A stretch of 64,000 bases of DNA, taken from the NCBI GenBank assembly GCA_019694975.1, contig JAIBAY010000001.1, forward strand, positions 192,732 to 256,731, given 5' to 3'. Numbering within the stretch: position 1 is the first letter of the stretch; the number at the start of each line of letters is the position of its first letter. Below, piece by piece: positions 1 to 10,887 of the stretch. The notes beneath the pieces are model-generated. The model saw only the letters and a program-made list of their open reading frames with translations. It searched no databases and was not told the DNA's origin. The stretch comes from Chitinophagales bacterium. GTDB taxonomy: Bacteria; Bacteroidota; Bacteroidia; Chitinophagales; UBA10324. The position numbers and the translations under genes were made by a program.

Positions 1-81
1 AGAAATGTTGGTGATAGTGGCTGCCTGGTTGATTTTTACCAGCAGGTTCAGCATTAAAAAGATCAGTAAAATCCTTCTCAT
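1..81 (-). CDS. N-terminus of a secreted protein (clipped by window edge)
   Basis: An ATG on the minus strand at 81 opens a reading frame that runs off the left edge. The 27 visible residues start Met-Arg-Arg and continue with a strongly hydrophobic Ile/Leu/Phe run and then Asn-Gln-Ala-Ala, which looks like a Sec signal peptide. Nothing after the probable cleavage region is visible, so the function is unknown. It lies downstream of the tRNA-Gly in the same direction, 95 bases away. Confidence 0.5.
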   Translation of the reverse strand, partial: MRRILLIFLMLNLLVKINQAATITNIS

Positions 82-176
82 CGGTGTTGGAAATTTTGGC
101 TAATGTATAAAGAAAGCAGGAAAAATAAATACAGGGCCAGCCATCCAATTGTCACAGTAATTAACATCCGTTTATG

Positions 177-249
177 AGCGGGAAACGGGACTCGAACCCG
201 CGACCCTTAGCTTGGGAAGCTAATGCTCTACCAACTGAGCTACTCCCGC
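177..249 (-). tRNA. tRNA-Gly (anticodon CCC)
   Basis: Read on the minus strand, this 73-base segment folds as a complete cloverleaf. The acceptor arm is GCGGGAG paired with TTCCCGC, with one G-U pair. The D arm holds AGCTCAGTTGGTAGAGC. The anticodon stem TTAGC/GCTAA encloses the loop TTCCCAA, so the anticodon is CCC and reads GGG glycine codons. The T arm holds GGTTCGAACCC. The discriminator base is T, as is usual for bacterial tRNA-Gly. No CCA is encoded. Confidence 0.96.
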
Positions 250-270
250 TTCTGAAGTTATCTGATGAAG

Positions 271-278
271 CAAAAATA
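271..278 (-). promoter_or_regulatory. Predicted -7 box for tRNA-Gly
   Basis: The minus strand reads TATTTTTG, an exact match to the Bacteroidota -7 consensus TAnnTTTG, 21 bases upstream of the tRNA 5' end. A TTG lies 15 bases further upstream, closer than the usual spacing of about 19-23, so only the -7 element is claimed. Confidence 0.45.
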
Positions 279-318
279 CCGGCAATTCATCGGCAATCCA
301 TCTTGGTTGTTCTTAGTG

Positions 319-1209
319 CTATCTCCTGAAATTGTCAGCCACCGAAATATCCTTGCTGCCCTTTGTGTACATATAGAAGCCACGACCGCTTTTCATGCCG
401 AGGTTACCGGCGGCAACCATATTGACAAGCAAAGGACAAGGGGCGTATTTCGCGTTACCGAATCCGTCATGCAGCACCCGCAAAATAGATAGACAGACAT
501 CGAGGCCGATGAAGTCAGCCAATTGAAGAGGGCCCATCGGATGAGCCATTCCAAGTTTCATAACAGTGTCAATTTCCTGCACACCTGCCACACCTTCAAA
601 AAGTGAATAAATTGCTTCATTAATCATCGGCATCAGAATTCTGTTTGCCACAAAACCGGGATAGTCATTCACCTCCACCGGTACTTTTCCCAGAGTTGAC
701 GACAGTTGCATGATAACATTCGTTGTTTCATCAGAAGTGGAGTAGCCCCTGATTACTTCCACAAGTTTCATGACCGGAACCGGGTTCATAAAGTGCATGC
801 CTATCACTTTATCAGGCCGGCCGGTGGCAGCAGCAATTTTTGTTATAGAAATAGAAGATGTGTTGGAAGCCAGAATAGCGGCAGGTTTTGCATGCTTATC
901 CAGTTCACCGAAAATCCTCAGCTTCAGTTCCATACTTTCTGTGGCAGCTTCCACAACCAGATCGGCATCTGCAATGCCGCTGACAATAGCAGTATCCGTT
1001 GTGATATTAGCGAGTGTATTGTCTTTAACCTGCAAATCAATCGTCTGTTTCGCTACCATCCTGTCGAGGTTCTTTGCAATGGTATCCATCGCCTTATCCA
1101 GTGCCGGTTGAGAAATATCAACGATGCATACCCGGAATCCTTTCATGGCAAACACATGGCAAATGCCATTGCCCATAGTGCCTGCTCCGATGACTGCAAT
1201 CTTATTCAT
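319..1209 (-). CDS. 3-hydroxybutyryl-CoA / 3-hydroxyacyl-CoA dehydrogenase
   Basis: This 296-residue enzyme should oxidise 3-hydroxyacyl-CoA to 3-ketoacyl-CoA with NAD(P), in beta-oxidation or butanoate metabolism. The Rossmann motif GAGTMG is at residues 8-13. The ASNTSS segment and the active-site region GMHFMNPVPVMKLVEVI (catalytic His) follow, and the C-terminal half is the all-helical dimerisation domain. The length is normal for the single-function PaaH/Hbd family. It starts 15 bases after the M1 aminopeptidase stop on the same strand, so the two are probably co-transcribed. The exact acyl chain preference cannot be read from sequence, so no symbol is given. Confidence 0.93.
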   Translation of the reverse strand: MNKIAVIGAGTMGNGICHVFAMKGFRVCIVDISQPALDKAMDTIAKNLDRMVAKQTIDLQVKDNTLANITTDTAIVSGIADADLVVEAATESMELKLRIFGELDKHAKPAAILASNTSSISITKIAAATGRPDKVIGMHFMNPVPVMKLVEVIRGYSTSDETTNVIMQLSSTLGKVPVEVNDYPGFVANRILMPMINEAIYSLFEGVAGVQEIDTVMKLGMAHPMGPLQLADFIGLDVCLSILRVLHDGFGNAKYAPCPLLVNMVAAGNLGMKSGRGFYMYTKGSKDISVADNFRR

Positions 1210-1224
1210 TCGTTTTCCTCCATT

Positions 1225-3735
1225 TTAATTTATAATAATTTTTACCGTTGCGAGCCGGTGTTGTTTTGTGTCTGTCCGGCAAACAATATAGGGCCCGGCT
1301 GGCCATCCGCTCACATCTATCACACGACTGATTTTATTTGATAATAGCTGTTCACGATAAACAGTATGCCCGTAAAGATTATAAATTTCAAGAAAATCGT
1401 TTGCATCTGCTGACTGTGTGGAGATAGTAAGTTTGCCCGTTGTCGGAACCGGGTAAACCAGTAGTTGTTCATTATTAATAAGCGACAAGGTATCAGGCGC
1501 CGATATTATCAAACAGGGTTCTGGCGTTGACGCAACTGCAGTATCCAGCTTATCATAATCAAAAATACCCCATGCATATTCACCTTTTTCGATATGATTC
1601 AGGGTGAAGAATCCGCGTTTATCGGAATGAGAACCAGAAAAATTCTGTACAACATCTGTCAGTATTTCCCAATCATACCGAGCCGAAGGTCTGAAAAGCA
1701 TGACCAGGCTGTCTTCGCTGTTTGTAATCAGTGAATTGTCGAGAAAGCCGCCGGTAGTGGAGGTACCATTGTATTGCAATATCGCACTTGCATCAAATCC
1801 TGCTGGCAGGATACCATCGATCTTCCAGTAATGGTAGTGTGATATATGCAGTCCTTCCACCGGCACTTTAAAAGGATCGGGCGGCACATAATTATGCTCC
1901 ACTCTGATGAAAGCAGAATCCTGCAAGTCGGATACATTGAGTGTGACACCAGCATTAGTGAAAGTATACGTTCCGGTTTGTTTAATGGTATTCATTCCGG
2001 CAGTAATGGCATCAGAAATTTTTTCCGACAGATCGAGTCCTGCATATTCCGGATAAAAGGGCAAGACGACAGAAAAGATACCACACTGACCATTCATCAG
2101 CATGTCTTCCACCTGCATATTCCAATATTTATCTTTGAAAGTTACCTTGAGCGGAACATTTTTATAATAGTGTGGCGCATGATCCAGTCGCTGCTTGATA
2201 AAAACATTCACTGCATACTGATTCTGCAGCGGTGAAACCTGCAGAGAATCTATTGAAAACTGCGGAAACCCCGGATTGAAAATCCAGTCATCAAAAAAGT
2301 CAGTGAGATCGATTCCCGAACAACTTGAAAGAAAATCACGAAGATCTTCACTCGCCGCATCGCGAAAGGCAAATTCAGTAAGGTAATTGGTGATGCAATC
2401 AAAGAAAACTGAATCTCCGAGATATCCGCGAAGTGTATGCACCATGTCCGCGCCTTTATCATATACTGTTGTACTATATGTAAAATCGTGTTGAACACCG
2501 GAGACAGGCAGGTATTGACCATCACCAAGCGGTGTATGTGCATAATGAACAACCTTTGCATGGTTATCAGCGATGGAGAGGTCATACGCCGGCCGGCCAT
2601 ATACTTCTTCAAGAAACAACCTTTCACAGTATACAGCCCATCCTTCATTGAGCCACATGTCTTCCTGTGTCCGGCAGGTTACCAGGTCGCCGAACCAATG
2701 ATGTGACAATTCATGCACGTAAAAACTCTCCCAGTCCAAAGTACCATTGGCCATAAAAATGGGGTATGCGATATTTGTTGCATGCTCCATTGCACCATTG
2801 GAAAAAGGCACGAGTGAATACCCGACCTTATTCCACCGGTAAGGTCCGAATGCATTTTCAAATACCGATAATGCATCCTTGATATGCACAAATGAATTTT
2901 TCATTTTGGTAGTATCGGTGGCAATGGCACCGAACATAACCGGAATTGTATCCGCAAGACCGTAATAAGAATCATAAGCAGGTGCATAGTTTCCTACCGC
3001 TACACAGGCAAGGTAGCTTGGAATGGTTTGCATCATCTCCCAGTTCCATGTTGTTGTGCCGTTGCCGTTTTGTATTGATGAAGAAAGTGCGCCGTTACAT
3101 AAGGCCATCTTTGTATCGGCTGTAGTTATCGAAAAGTGAAAGGTGCTGCGCTCAACGAAATTATCGAAACAGGGAAACCAGGCCCGCCCAAATGGATGCG
3201 GATCAGCATCAAATCCCACTCCCAGGTTGTACGCGTAGTCTTGTGTGAAATAAAACCCTCCCCAGCCGGAAACATCGGCAGTGGGAACACCATGGTAATA
3301 GACTACTACCACAGCGGAATCGCCGGCATCCAGGGTACTGAGCAGATACACGCGCAGTAAAAGGTTATTACTGTATGTGAAGATGATCTGCTGATTGTTT
3401 TGTGTGACTGAATCGACAGAAAAGCCAAGCAGGTCGAGGTCGATATAGGAACAATCCGATATTTTCGAACGGAAAGTAACTGCGCAGTTTCCGGCAATAA
3501 CCTTGGTAGTAAAATCAACGATTGCAAGATCTATATGATAGTCGAGTATATCAATTGAATCGCTGCGCGTATTCTCAGCTAGTATGCCTTCCGTTTTAGG
3601 TGATACCCCATTTTCAAATAAAGACATCAGTGACCGTTTGCTTCCAAACGGAGCTGCTTCCTGGGCAATATTTTCTTTAGAAACCAGGAGGAAACACATT
3701 AAAGCTATCCAGTTAAAAAAACGTATTCCTTTCAT
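1225..3735 (-). CDS. Secreted M1-family aminopeptidase with T9SS sorting domain
   Basis: An 836-residue zinc metallopeptidase of the M1 (gluzincin) family, exported across both membranes. Residues 1-25 form a signal peptide. The M1 beta-saddle domain precedes the exopeptidase motif, here GAMEH (314-318) rather than the canonical GAMEN. The zinc site is HELSH (His341, Glu342, His345) followed 18 residues later by Glu364 in WLNEG. The last 80 or so residues contain the pattern VYPVPTTGKLTI and end in KIIIN, a type A T9SS sorting domain. The protein therefore probably trims peptides at the cell surface or outside it. It lies 49 bases downstream of panB and just upstream of the acyl-CoA dehydrogenase. 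Confidence 0.93.
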   Translation of the reverse strand: MKGIRFFNWIALMCFLLVSKENIAQEAAPFGSKRSLMSLFENGVSPKTEGILAENTRSDSIDILDYHIDLAIVDFTTKVIAGNCAVTFRSKISDCSYIDLDLLGFSVDSVTQNNQQIIFTYSNNLLLRVYLLSTLDAGDSAVVVVYYHGVPTADVSGWGGFYFTQDYAYNLGVGFDADPHPFGRAWFPCFDNFVERSTFHFSITTADTKMALCNGALSSSIQNGNGTTTWNWEMMQTIPSYLACVAVGNYAPAYDSYYGLADTIPVMFGAIATDTTKMKNSFVHIKDALSVFENAFGPYRWNKVGYSLVPFSNGAMEHATNIAYPIFMANGTLDWESFYVHELSHHWFGDLVTCRTQEDMWLNEGWAVYCERLFLEEVYGRPAYDLSIADNHAKVVHYAHTPLGDGQYLPVSGVQHDFTYSTTVYDKGADMVHTLRGYLGDSVFFDCITNYLTEFAFRDAASEDLRDFLSSCSGIDLTDFFDDWIFNPGFPQFSIDSLQVSPLQNQYAVNVFIKQRLDHAPHYYKNVPLKVTFKDKYWNMQVEDMLMNGQCGIFSVVLPFYPEYAGLDLSEKISDAITAGMNTIKQTGTYTFTNAGVTLNVSDLQDSAFIRVEHNYVPPDPFKVPVEGLHISHYHYWKIDGILPAGFDASAILQYNGTSTTGGFLDNSLITNSEDSLVMLFRPSARYDWEILTDVVQNFSGSHSDKRGFFTLNHIEKGEYAWGIFDYDKLDTAVASTPEPCLIISAPDTLSLINNEQLLVYPVPTTGKLTISTQSADANDFLEIYNLYGHTVYREQLLSNKISRVIDVSGWPAGPYIVCRTDTKQHRLATVKIIIN

Positions 3736-3784
3736 ACCGTTAAATGCAATGGCAGGTGCAGTGCGAAATCCGTTCCTTCACCTA

Positions 3785-4600
3785 TTAATACTGTTCATTT
3801 TCATTGGGGAAATCCTCCAGCTTCACATCATCAATGTATCTGGACACCGCCCCTTTTACTTCGTCATACAGATTAAGGTACCTCCGTAAGAAGCGAGGTT
3901 TGAATTCTTTATTGATACCTAACATGTCATGAATGACCAGCACCTGCCCGTCCACTTTACTTCCGGCACCGATACCAATGATCGGAATTTTAACGGCCGC
4001 GGCAACATCAGCAGCCAATGCCGCTGGTATCTTCTCCAGCACAATGGAAAAGCAACCCACCTGCTCGAGCAACATGGCATCTTCCCGTAAACGCTGTGCT
4101 TCAGCTTCTTCCTGAGCGCGTACCACATAAGTACCAAATTTGTAAATAGACTGCGGCGTGAGGCCTAAATGCCCCATAACAGGTACACCTGCAGAAACAA
4201 TGCGTTCTACGGAATCTCTCACTTCTCGCCCTCCTTCCAGTTTTACAGCATGAGCACCTGATTCCTTCATGATGCGGATAGCTGAATTAAGCGCCTCTTT
4301 CGAGTTTCCCTGGTAAGAACCAAATGGCAGGTCAACCACTACCAGTGCACGGCTGATGCCACGCACAACAGAAGAGGCATGATAAATCATCTGATCCAGT
4401 GTGATGGGCAGCGTGGTTTCATGACCGGCCATCACGTTAGAAGCAGAGTCGCCTACCAATATCACATCAATGCCCGCAGCATCCACAATTTTGGCAATAG
4501 AATAATCATATGCGGTGAGCATTGAAATTTTGACACCTTCTTCCTTCATCTCACGCAAAGTATGCGTGGTAATTTTTTTTGCACTCCTGAAGTCCGTCAT
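3785..4600 (-). CDS. panB: 3-methyl-2-oxobutanoate hydroxymethyltransferase
   Basis: A 271-residue PanB, which transfers a hydroxymethyl group from methylene-tetrahydrofolate to 2-oxoisovalerate to make ketopantoate, the first committed step of pantothenate and CoA synthesis. Recognisable family segments are [13 protein letters not shown] near the N-terminus, [20 protein letters not shown] (metal and substrate site) and [11 protein letters not shown] in the TIM barrel. The length matches the family. It is the first gene of a minus-strand run (panB, peptidase, dehydrogenase) and is divergent from the sigma-factor gene. No panC or panD is nearby. Confidence 0.96.
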   Translation of the reverse strand: MTDFRSAKKITTHTLREMKEEGVKISMLTAYDYSIAKIVDAAGIDVILVGDSASNVMAGHETTLPITLDQMIYHASSVVRGISRALVVVDLPFGSYQGNSKEALNSAIRIMKESGAHAVKLEGGREVRDSVERIVSAGVPVMGHLGLTPQSIYKFGTYVVRAQEEAEAQRLREDAMLLEQVGCFSIVLEKIPAALAADVAAAVKIPIIGIGAGSKVDGQVLVIHDMLGINKEFKPRFLRRYLNLYDEVKGAVSRYIDDVKLEDFPNENEQY

Positions 4601-4766
4601 GTTTTATGGGCTGGTATATGATGCAATAACGGATGCAAGGTAGGAATTGCATAGTTCTTTTGCGTTATCGCTCCTCATCCGCTTTCGCTGTGGTAAAGGA
4701 TAGGCCTGATCAACTCTATTTTTTGCAGGAATTCAAAAAATAGCAGGTGTAATTACGTCACCGTTG

Positions 4767-4797
4767 TTGCAATACAGCCAAATAAAATCCATATTTG
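4767..4797 (+). promoter_or_regulatory. Predicted promoter of the sigma-factor operon
   Basis: TTG at 4767-4769, a 20-base spacer and CATATTTG at 4790-4797 match the Bacteroidota TTG / TAnnTTTG promoter with one mismatch. A start of transcription near 4804 would leave a leader of only about 13 bases before the TTG start codon at 4817. Confidence 0.45.
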
Positions 4798-4816
4798 CCT
4801 GCAGCCGCAGTATCAT

Positions 4817-5365
4817 TTGGAAGCTACCAATCCCATATCAATTACGGAAGATGTGCTGGTCTCCCGCCTTTTCAAAAAGGACCAACTCGCCTTTTCCTAT
4901 CTCTATGATAATTATGCACCGGCATTGAATGGTGTCATCTATCGTATCGTTCAGGATGAGGCATCCGCTGAAGATGTCTTACAGGAAACTTTTCTGAAAA
5001 TCTGGAATAACTTCTCACAATATGATAAGACGAAAGGAAAGCTGTTTACCTGGATTGTAAACATAGCCCGCAATCTTGCCATTGATCATACTCGTTCCAA
5101 GAGCTTCAGGAATCAGCAAAAAAACCTTGAAGTTGATAAAATCGTAGGTTTTATCGACACCAATAAAAGCACGTTGTTTAATCCGGACCAGATTGGATTA
5201 AAGAGTATGCTTGACAAACTCAAGCCGGAACAACGGGAGATTCTTGACCTCGTGTATTTTAATGGTTATACACAGGCAGAGGTTGCAAATCAATTAGGCA
5301 TCCCGTTAGGGACTGTCAAGACCAAGATCAGAATGGCACTAATTCAACTGAGGTCCATTGTTTAA
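4817..5365 (+). CDS. ECF-type RNA polymerase sigma factor
   Basis: A 182-residue extracytoplasmic-function sigma factor. Sigma region 2 spans roughly residues 25-95, with the helix DEASAEDVLQETFLKIW and the -10-recognising segment FTWIVNIARNLAIDHTRS. Region 4 (about 125-180) carries the helix-turn-helix around YTQAEVANQLGIPLGTVKTKI. The start is TTG: it is the only sensible start in frame, gives a normal N-terminus, and lies just after a predicted promoter. The anti-sigma gene follows after 3 bases, which is typical of a co-translated, autoregulated pair. The regulon cannot be read from this window. Confidence 0.93.
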   Translation: MEATNPISITEDVLVSRLFKKDQLAFSYLYDNYAPALNGVIYRIVQDEASAEDVLQETFLKIWNNFSQYDKTKGKLFTWIVNIARNLAIDHTRSKSFRNQQKNLEVDKIVGFIDTNKSTLFNPDQIGLKSMLDKLKPEQREILDLVYFNGYTQAEVANQLGIPLGTVKTKIRMALIQLRSIV

Positions 5366-5368
5366 AAA

Positions 5369-6223
5369 GTGAATACGCAAGATTACATATCATCCGGAGT
5401 GCTTGACTTGTATGTGACAGGGCTTTTATCAGTGGAAGAGATGAGAGATGTGGAGATGAAAGCCTGCCAGCATGTGGAAGTGAAAAAGGAATTGCTTTCA
5501 TTGCAGACGGCACTTGAACATTTTGCCTTCCGGTATGCTATAAGCCCAAGGCCAGAAGCCAAGGAGAGAATCATGCAGGCCATCCTCAAAAAAAGTGAAA
5601 CGGCCCATGAAGCTTCCGCTACTACGTCACCCGCTGATCAACAGACACCTGTTCCGGAAACAATCGTCAGGAAGATCAGTCCATCGTTGCCGGTTACAGC
5701 AAAATTGCTGATGGCAGCCTGCCTCGCGCTGCTGGCAGTTATGAGCGGTACTACCTATTACTTCTACCATCAGTTCAGCCATGCCAGTGAGCAAGTGGCA
5801 CTACTTGAAGTGCAGCAGGCCGGTATATTGAAACAGGTTGATGCACTGCAGCATATTGCAGATAAAACCGCTGAAAATGTACAGATGCTCACCGATGTGA
5901 ACACGGTGCGGGTTACCATGAAGGGAACAGAAAAATCACCCGCAAGCATGGCTTTTGTTTATTGGAACACGGCATCGAAAGCGGTATATCTGGATATTAA
6001 AACCTTGCCGCCAGCTGCAGCGAACCGGCAGTATCAGTTGTGGTTTATTGACCCACAGACCGGCCCGGTGAGCGCCGGTGTGTTTGATGTGAAGACCGGT
6101 GAAATCATACAAATGATTAATGCCAATACAGCCGCTGCCTTTGCGGTTACACTTGAACCGCTTGGCGGAAGCATCAACCCGACATTGGATCAACTGTACA
6201 TTATTGGCAATGTTGAGTCCTGA
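5369..6223 (+). CDS. Anti-sigma factor (anti-sigma-K / RskA-type)
   Basis: A 284-residue membrane anti-sigma factor, presumed to hold the preceding sigma factor inactive. The cytoplasmic N-terminus (1-80) begins YISSGVLDLYVTGLLS, the helical sigma-binding motif of this group. A low-complexity linker leads to one membrane segment at about residues 110-130 (LLMAACLALLAVMSGTTYYF). A short coiled coil follows, then the periplasmic RskA-like domain with the typical YWNTASKAVYLDIKTLPP and YQLWFID segments. The start is GTG, 3 bases after the sigma-factor stop. The signal that releases the sigma factor is unknown. Confidence 0.9.
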   Translation: MNTQDYISSGVLDLYVTGLLSVEEMRDVEMKACQHVEVKKELLSLQTALEHFAFRYAISPRPEAKERIMQAILKKSETAHEASATTSPADQQTPVPETIVRKISPSLPVTAKLLMAACLALLAVMSGTTYYFYHQFSHASEQVALLEVQQAGILKQVDALQHIADKTAENVQMLTDVNTVRVTMKGTEKSPASMAFVYWNTASKAVYLDIKTLPPAAANRQYQLWFIDPQTGPVSAGVFDVKTGEIIQMINANTAAAFAVTLEPLGGSINPTLDQLYIIGNVES

Positions 6224-6263
6224 ATACAAGGTTAATACAAGTACCTGCTGCCTGCTCTTTTAA

Positions 6264-8414
<2,151 letters not shown>

Positions 8415-8599
8415 TCTGAGGCTTATATGAAAATTTATTTTCTTCAGACATGCATCCGTAGCATGTTAACCTGCGCATCATTATTTTATACGGTGCATCG
8501 TGATGCAACAGCCGAAAATATCTGCTAATTTGCACCGGAAAGGCCGGTAAAAACCCGACCGATAAAACGCTTTCATCGCCATTCCTGAAACCGACTTTT

Positions 8600-9082
8600 A
8601 TGAGAAATCTGAATGTAGCCACTGGATTTTTTGCCATCATGATGGTATCATTTTTTGCATGCAATCAACCTAAACCTGTGCCGGTAGCAGACAAGGAACA
8701 GATTAAAAAAGAGATCCAGGATAAGGAGAATGAATTTGCCGCAACCTACAATGCCGGAATACTGAAAAACATAGGATACTACGCGGATGATGCCATCTCG
8801 TTTTCACAAAATAAGCCGCCACTCGTAGGTAAAGCAGCAATCATTGAATATTTAAAAGCCGGTATGGATTCATCATCCAGCGGCAATGAAATTTCATTTA
8901 TTACCAACGAGGTTTTTCCATCCAGCGACGGAAACATGGTTGTTGAAATCGGATATTATAAATTGGTGGATTCCGCCAAGGTGACGATCAATACGGGCAA
9001 CTACATGGTGCTCTTTGAAAAAAGAGATGGCAAATATGTAACTGTAAGAGATATGAGTGCATCCGATATGCCCATTGAATAA
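8600..9082 (+). CDS. Lipoprotein with SnoaL/DUF4440-like fold
   Basis: A 160-residue protein with a lipoprotein signal peptide ending in the lipobox SFFAC, so it should be lipid-anchored at about Cys21. The mature part starts with a charged helix (EQIKKEIQDKENEFAATYN), continues with YYADDAISF and a GKAAIIEYLKAG segment, and ends in beta strands (VVEIGYYKLVDSAKV, GNYMVLFEKRDGKYVTVRD). This is the pattern of the NTF2-like SnoaL/DUF4440 family. These cone-shaped domains bind small ligands or act as isomerases, but no catalytic residues can be assigned. It is convergent with the Gly-rich protein gene, 40 bases apart. Confidence 0.8.
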   Translation: MRNLNVATGFFAIMMVSFFACNQPKPVPVADKEQIKKEIQDKENEFAATYNAGILKNIGYYADDAISFSQNKPPLVGKAAIIEYLKAGMDSSSSGNEISFITNEVFPSSDGNMVVEIGYYKLVDSAKVTINTGNYMVLFEKRDGKYVTVRDMSASDMPIE

Positions 9083-9122
9083 ACGCCGTCTGCCCATTTG
9101 TGGTTGGCCGGTAGAATAAGAT

Positions 9123-10427
9123 CTATCTTCTTCCTCCGCCAGCTCCTCTGCCGCCGCCGCCCATGGAGCGACCTCCACCCATGGAACCGCCGCCTGATGG
9201 CCGTGCTCCTCCCATGGAAGCACCACCACCGGATGGCCGGCTTCCCCCCGTATTAAATCGTGAAGCTCCGTTTGAACTTGGCCTTGTGTTAGCGGAATAA
9301 TTGCCCGCGGGGCGATTGCCTGAAGTTGAGCCTTTTGACAAGCTGCTGCCGGCGGAAGTTCCCGGACGAGTACCCGTTGACGAACTGCCGGCTTTTGCAG
9401 CACCGGCGGATGATGCCGGCCGATTGCCTGATGATGATCCTTTTGTTGCGGCAGAGCCGGAAGATGTTCCGGGACGGCTGCTTACGGATGATCCGCCACC
9501 GGTGGATGTTCCCGGACGGTTATTCACCGATGCTCCGCTGCCGGTGGAAGTACCCGGCCGGTTACTGACCGAGGATCCATTCGACGGGCGCGTGCCGGGT
9601 GATGCATTATTCCTGTTATAACTGCCATTCGCCTTATTATGGTTTACCGTGTTGGAAGTGTTCCTGGAGCCATTATAATTGTTAAAATTATTGGTATTGT
9701 GAATCACCGTGGTATTACCATGATAGCCGTACCCGCCGTAGCCATGGTAGTAATAGTGATTATGAGCGTAAATGCTAAATGCCATTACGGAGAATGCAGC
9801 AAAATAGGGTGGATAATATCCATAGTAATAAGGTGGAGCATACGGCACATATGCAGGTGAATAAACATACTGTACTATAGGTGCCTGCTCTACTATAACG
9901 GTGGTACTGGAAGCCGGGGCACTCACCACAACCGTATCATTGCCAGTATAACCGGGATTCGCCGTAACCGAAGCTTTTTTTGATTCCGTGAGTTCAACAA
10001 TGTAATCTTCGCCATACAGATCCTTATCCCCTACAATCTGCATCGTCACTTTCTTATTCTTATCCTTCGATACGAGTATAACGGCCACATCTTGTTTTTC
10101 GGTTTTTGATACATCTACCTGGAGAATAAAAGTGAAATCGTCGCCTTCATTCTTTGTCAGCACTTTTATGAAATCGACTTTACCATCAAGGTTTAAATCC
10201 AGGTTATTCACTCCGGTTGATTCAAGATTGAGTGATTTCTCAAATTCTTCAATGGTCTTTGATTTTTGAAAAAGATCCAGCACGGCATACAAATCCAGGT
10301 TGTCGCCGGGCAGGCCCAAATAAGCTGAATCAGGTATTTCCTGATTTTCCTTCTGGCAAAATGCCGTACTGGTATTCAGGTTGATAACCAACACTACGAC
10401 AAAACCGAATAATAAGCGGTGTTTCAT
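9123..10427 (-). CDS. Secreted protein with Gly/Ser/Arg-rich repetitive tail
   Basis: A 434-residue protein that I cannot assign to a named family. It has a signal peptide (1-25). A folded N-terminal domain (about 30-165) contains an EF-hand/dockerin-like loop DLNLDGKVDF and several beta strands. A Tyr/Pro-rich linker follows (VQYVYSPAYVPYAPPYYYGYY). The last 170 or so residues are low complexity: RPGTS-type units recur every 15 or so residues and give way to GGG, SMGGGR and RGAGGGRR at the end. The repeat half is visibly more GC-rich than the N-terminal half. It may be a cell-surface or matrix protein, but that is inference. Confidence 0.8.
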   Translation of the reverse strand: MKHRLLFGFVVVLVINLNTSTAFCQKENQEIPDSAYLGLPGDNLDLYAVLDLFQKSKTIEEFEKSLNLESTGVNNLDLNLDGKVDFIKVLTKNEGDDFTFILQVDVSKTEKQDVAVILVSKDKNKKVTMQIVGDKDLYGEDYIVELTESKKASVTANPGYTGNDTVVVSAPASSTTVIVEQAPIVQYVYSPAYVPYAPPYYYGYYPPYFAAFSVMAFSIYAHNHYYYHGYGGYGYHGNTTVIHNTNNFNNYNGSRNTSNTVNHNKANGSYNRNNASPGTRPSNGSSVSNRPGTSTGSGASVNNRPGTSTGGGSSVSSRPGTSSGSAATKGSSSGNRPASSAGAAKAGSSSTGTRPGTSAGSSLSKGSTSGNRPAGNYSANTRPSSNGASRFNTGGSRPSGGGASMGGARPSGGGSMGGGRSMGGGGRGAGGGRR

Positions 10428-10887
10428 GTTTACTTAATTTGTGATTGTAAAAGTACTTATTTTATCATCTCTGCCAGGTACCAAGGAGTTGCTAAAATAA
10501 TATGGCGGCCTCATGCAGCCTGCCGGTTCGACTGCACTTTTCAATAGCACTAAATTGATTCAAATCATTACGTGCTGACTGAACAACCGCCGGTAGAGCA
10601 GCTATGACCAGCAATGTTATTACGGCCATTACCGGATTTACACAATCATTGAGAAAGAAAGAAAGAAAGTAATCAGTATTGCATGAAATGGTGTCCCACG
10701 GCTATTATTGCAGCCTATAAAAACACCGATTCTTTGATTTTCTGTATCGTTATTTTCGCTGCTACACGATATCTATTTACCTGGATCTTTTCGAATGGTT
10801 GCCATCAACATAAACGAATAGGCACCTAAAAAAGAGAAACGCCCCGTAAACCTTCCGGAGCGTTTCATTAAAACCCGTTAATCAGTA
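10428..10887. other. 460-base intergenic stretch
   Basis: This lies between the start of the Gly-rich gene and the end of the M43 protease gene. It holds the protease terminator (10828-10865), a (GAAA)4 run at 10653-10669, and a possible plus-strand ORF of 48 codons at 10683-10829 with a hydrophobic centre (SLIFCIVIFAA). That ORF has no other support. No RNA gene was recognised. Confidence 0.4.
10828..10865 (-). terminator. Rho-independent terminator of the M43 protease gene
   Basis: Read on the minus strand, AAACGCTCCG pairs with CGGGGCGTTT over 10 bp (one U-G pair) around a 9-base loop, followed by CTCTTTTTT. It begins 22 bases after the protease stop codon. Confidence 0.85.

Noticed and set aside
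4601-4816. Riboswitch upstream of panB or the sigma gene
   Set aside because: No known aptamer consensus or terminator/antiterminator pair could be recognised in this 216-base gap.
8894-9621. Long frames (169 and 106 codons) opposite or overlapping the Gly-rich protein gene
   Set aside because: They arise from the GC-rich repeat and lack start signals. The minus-strand gene at 9123-10427 has a signal peptide and explains the coding signal.
10653-10669. (GAAA)4 run as a phase-variation tract
   Set aside because: Four units are too few, and it is not inside or just upstream of a gene in a suitable position.
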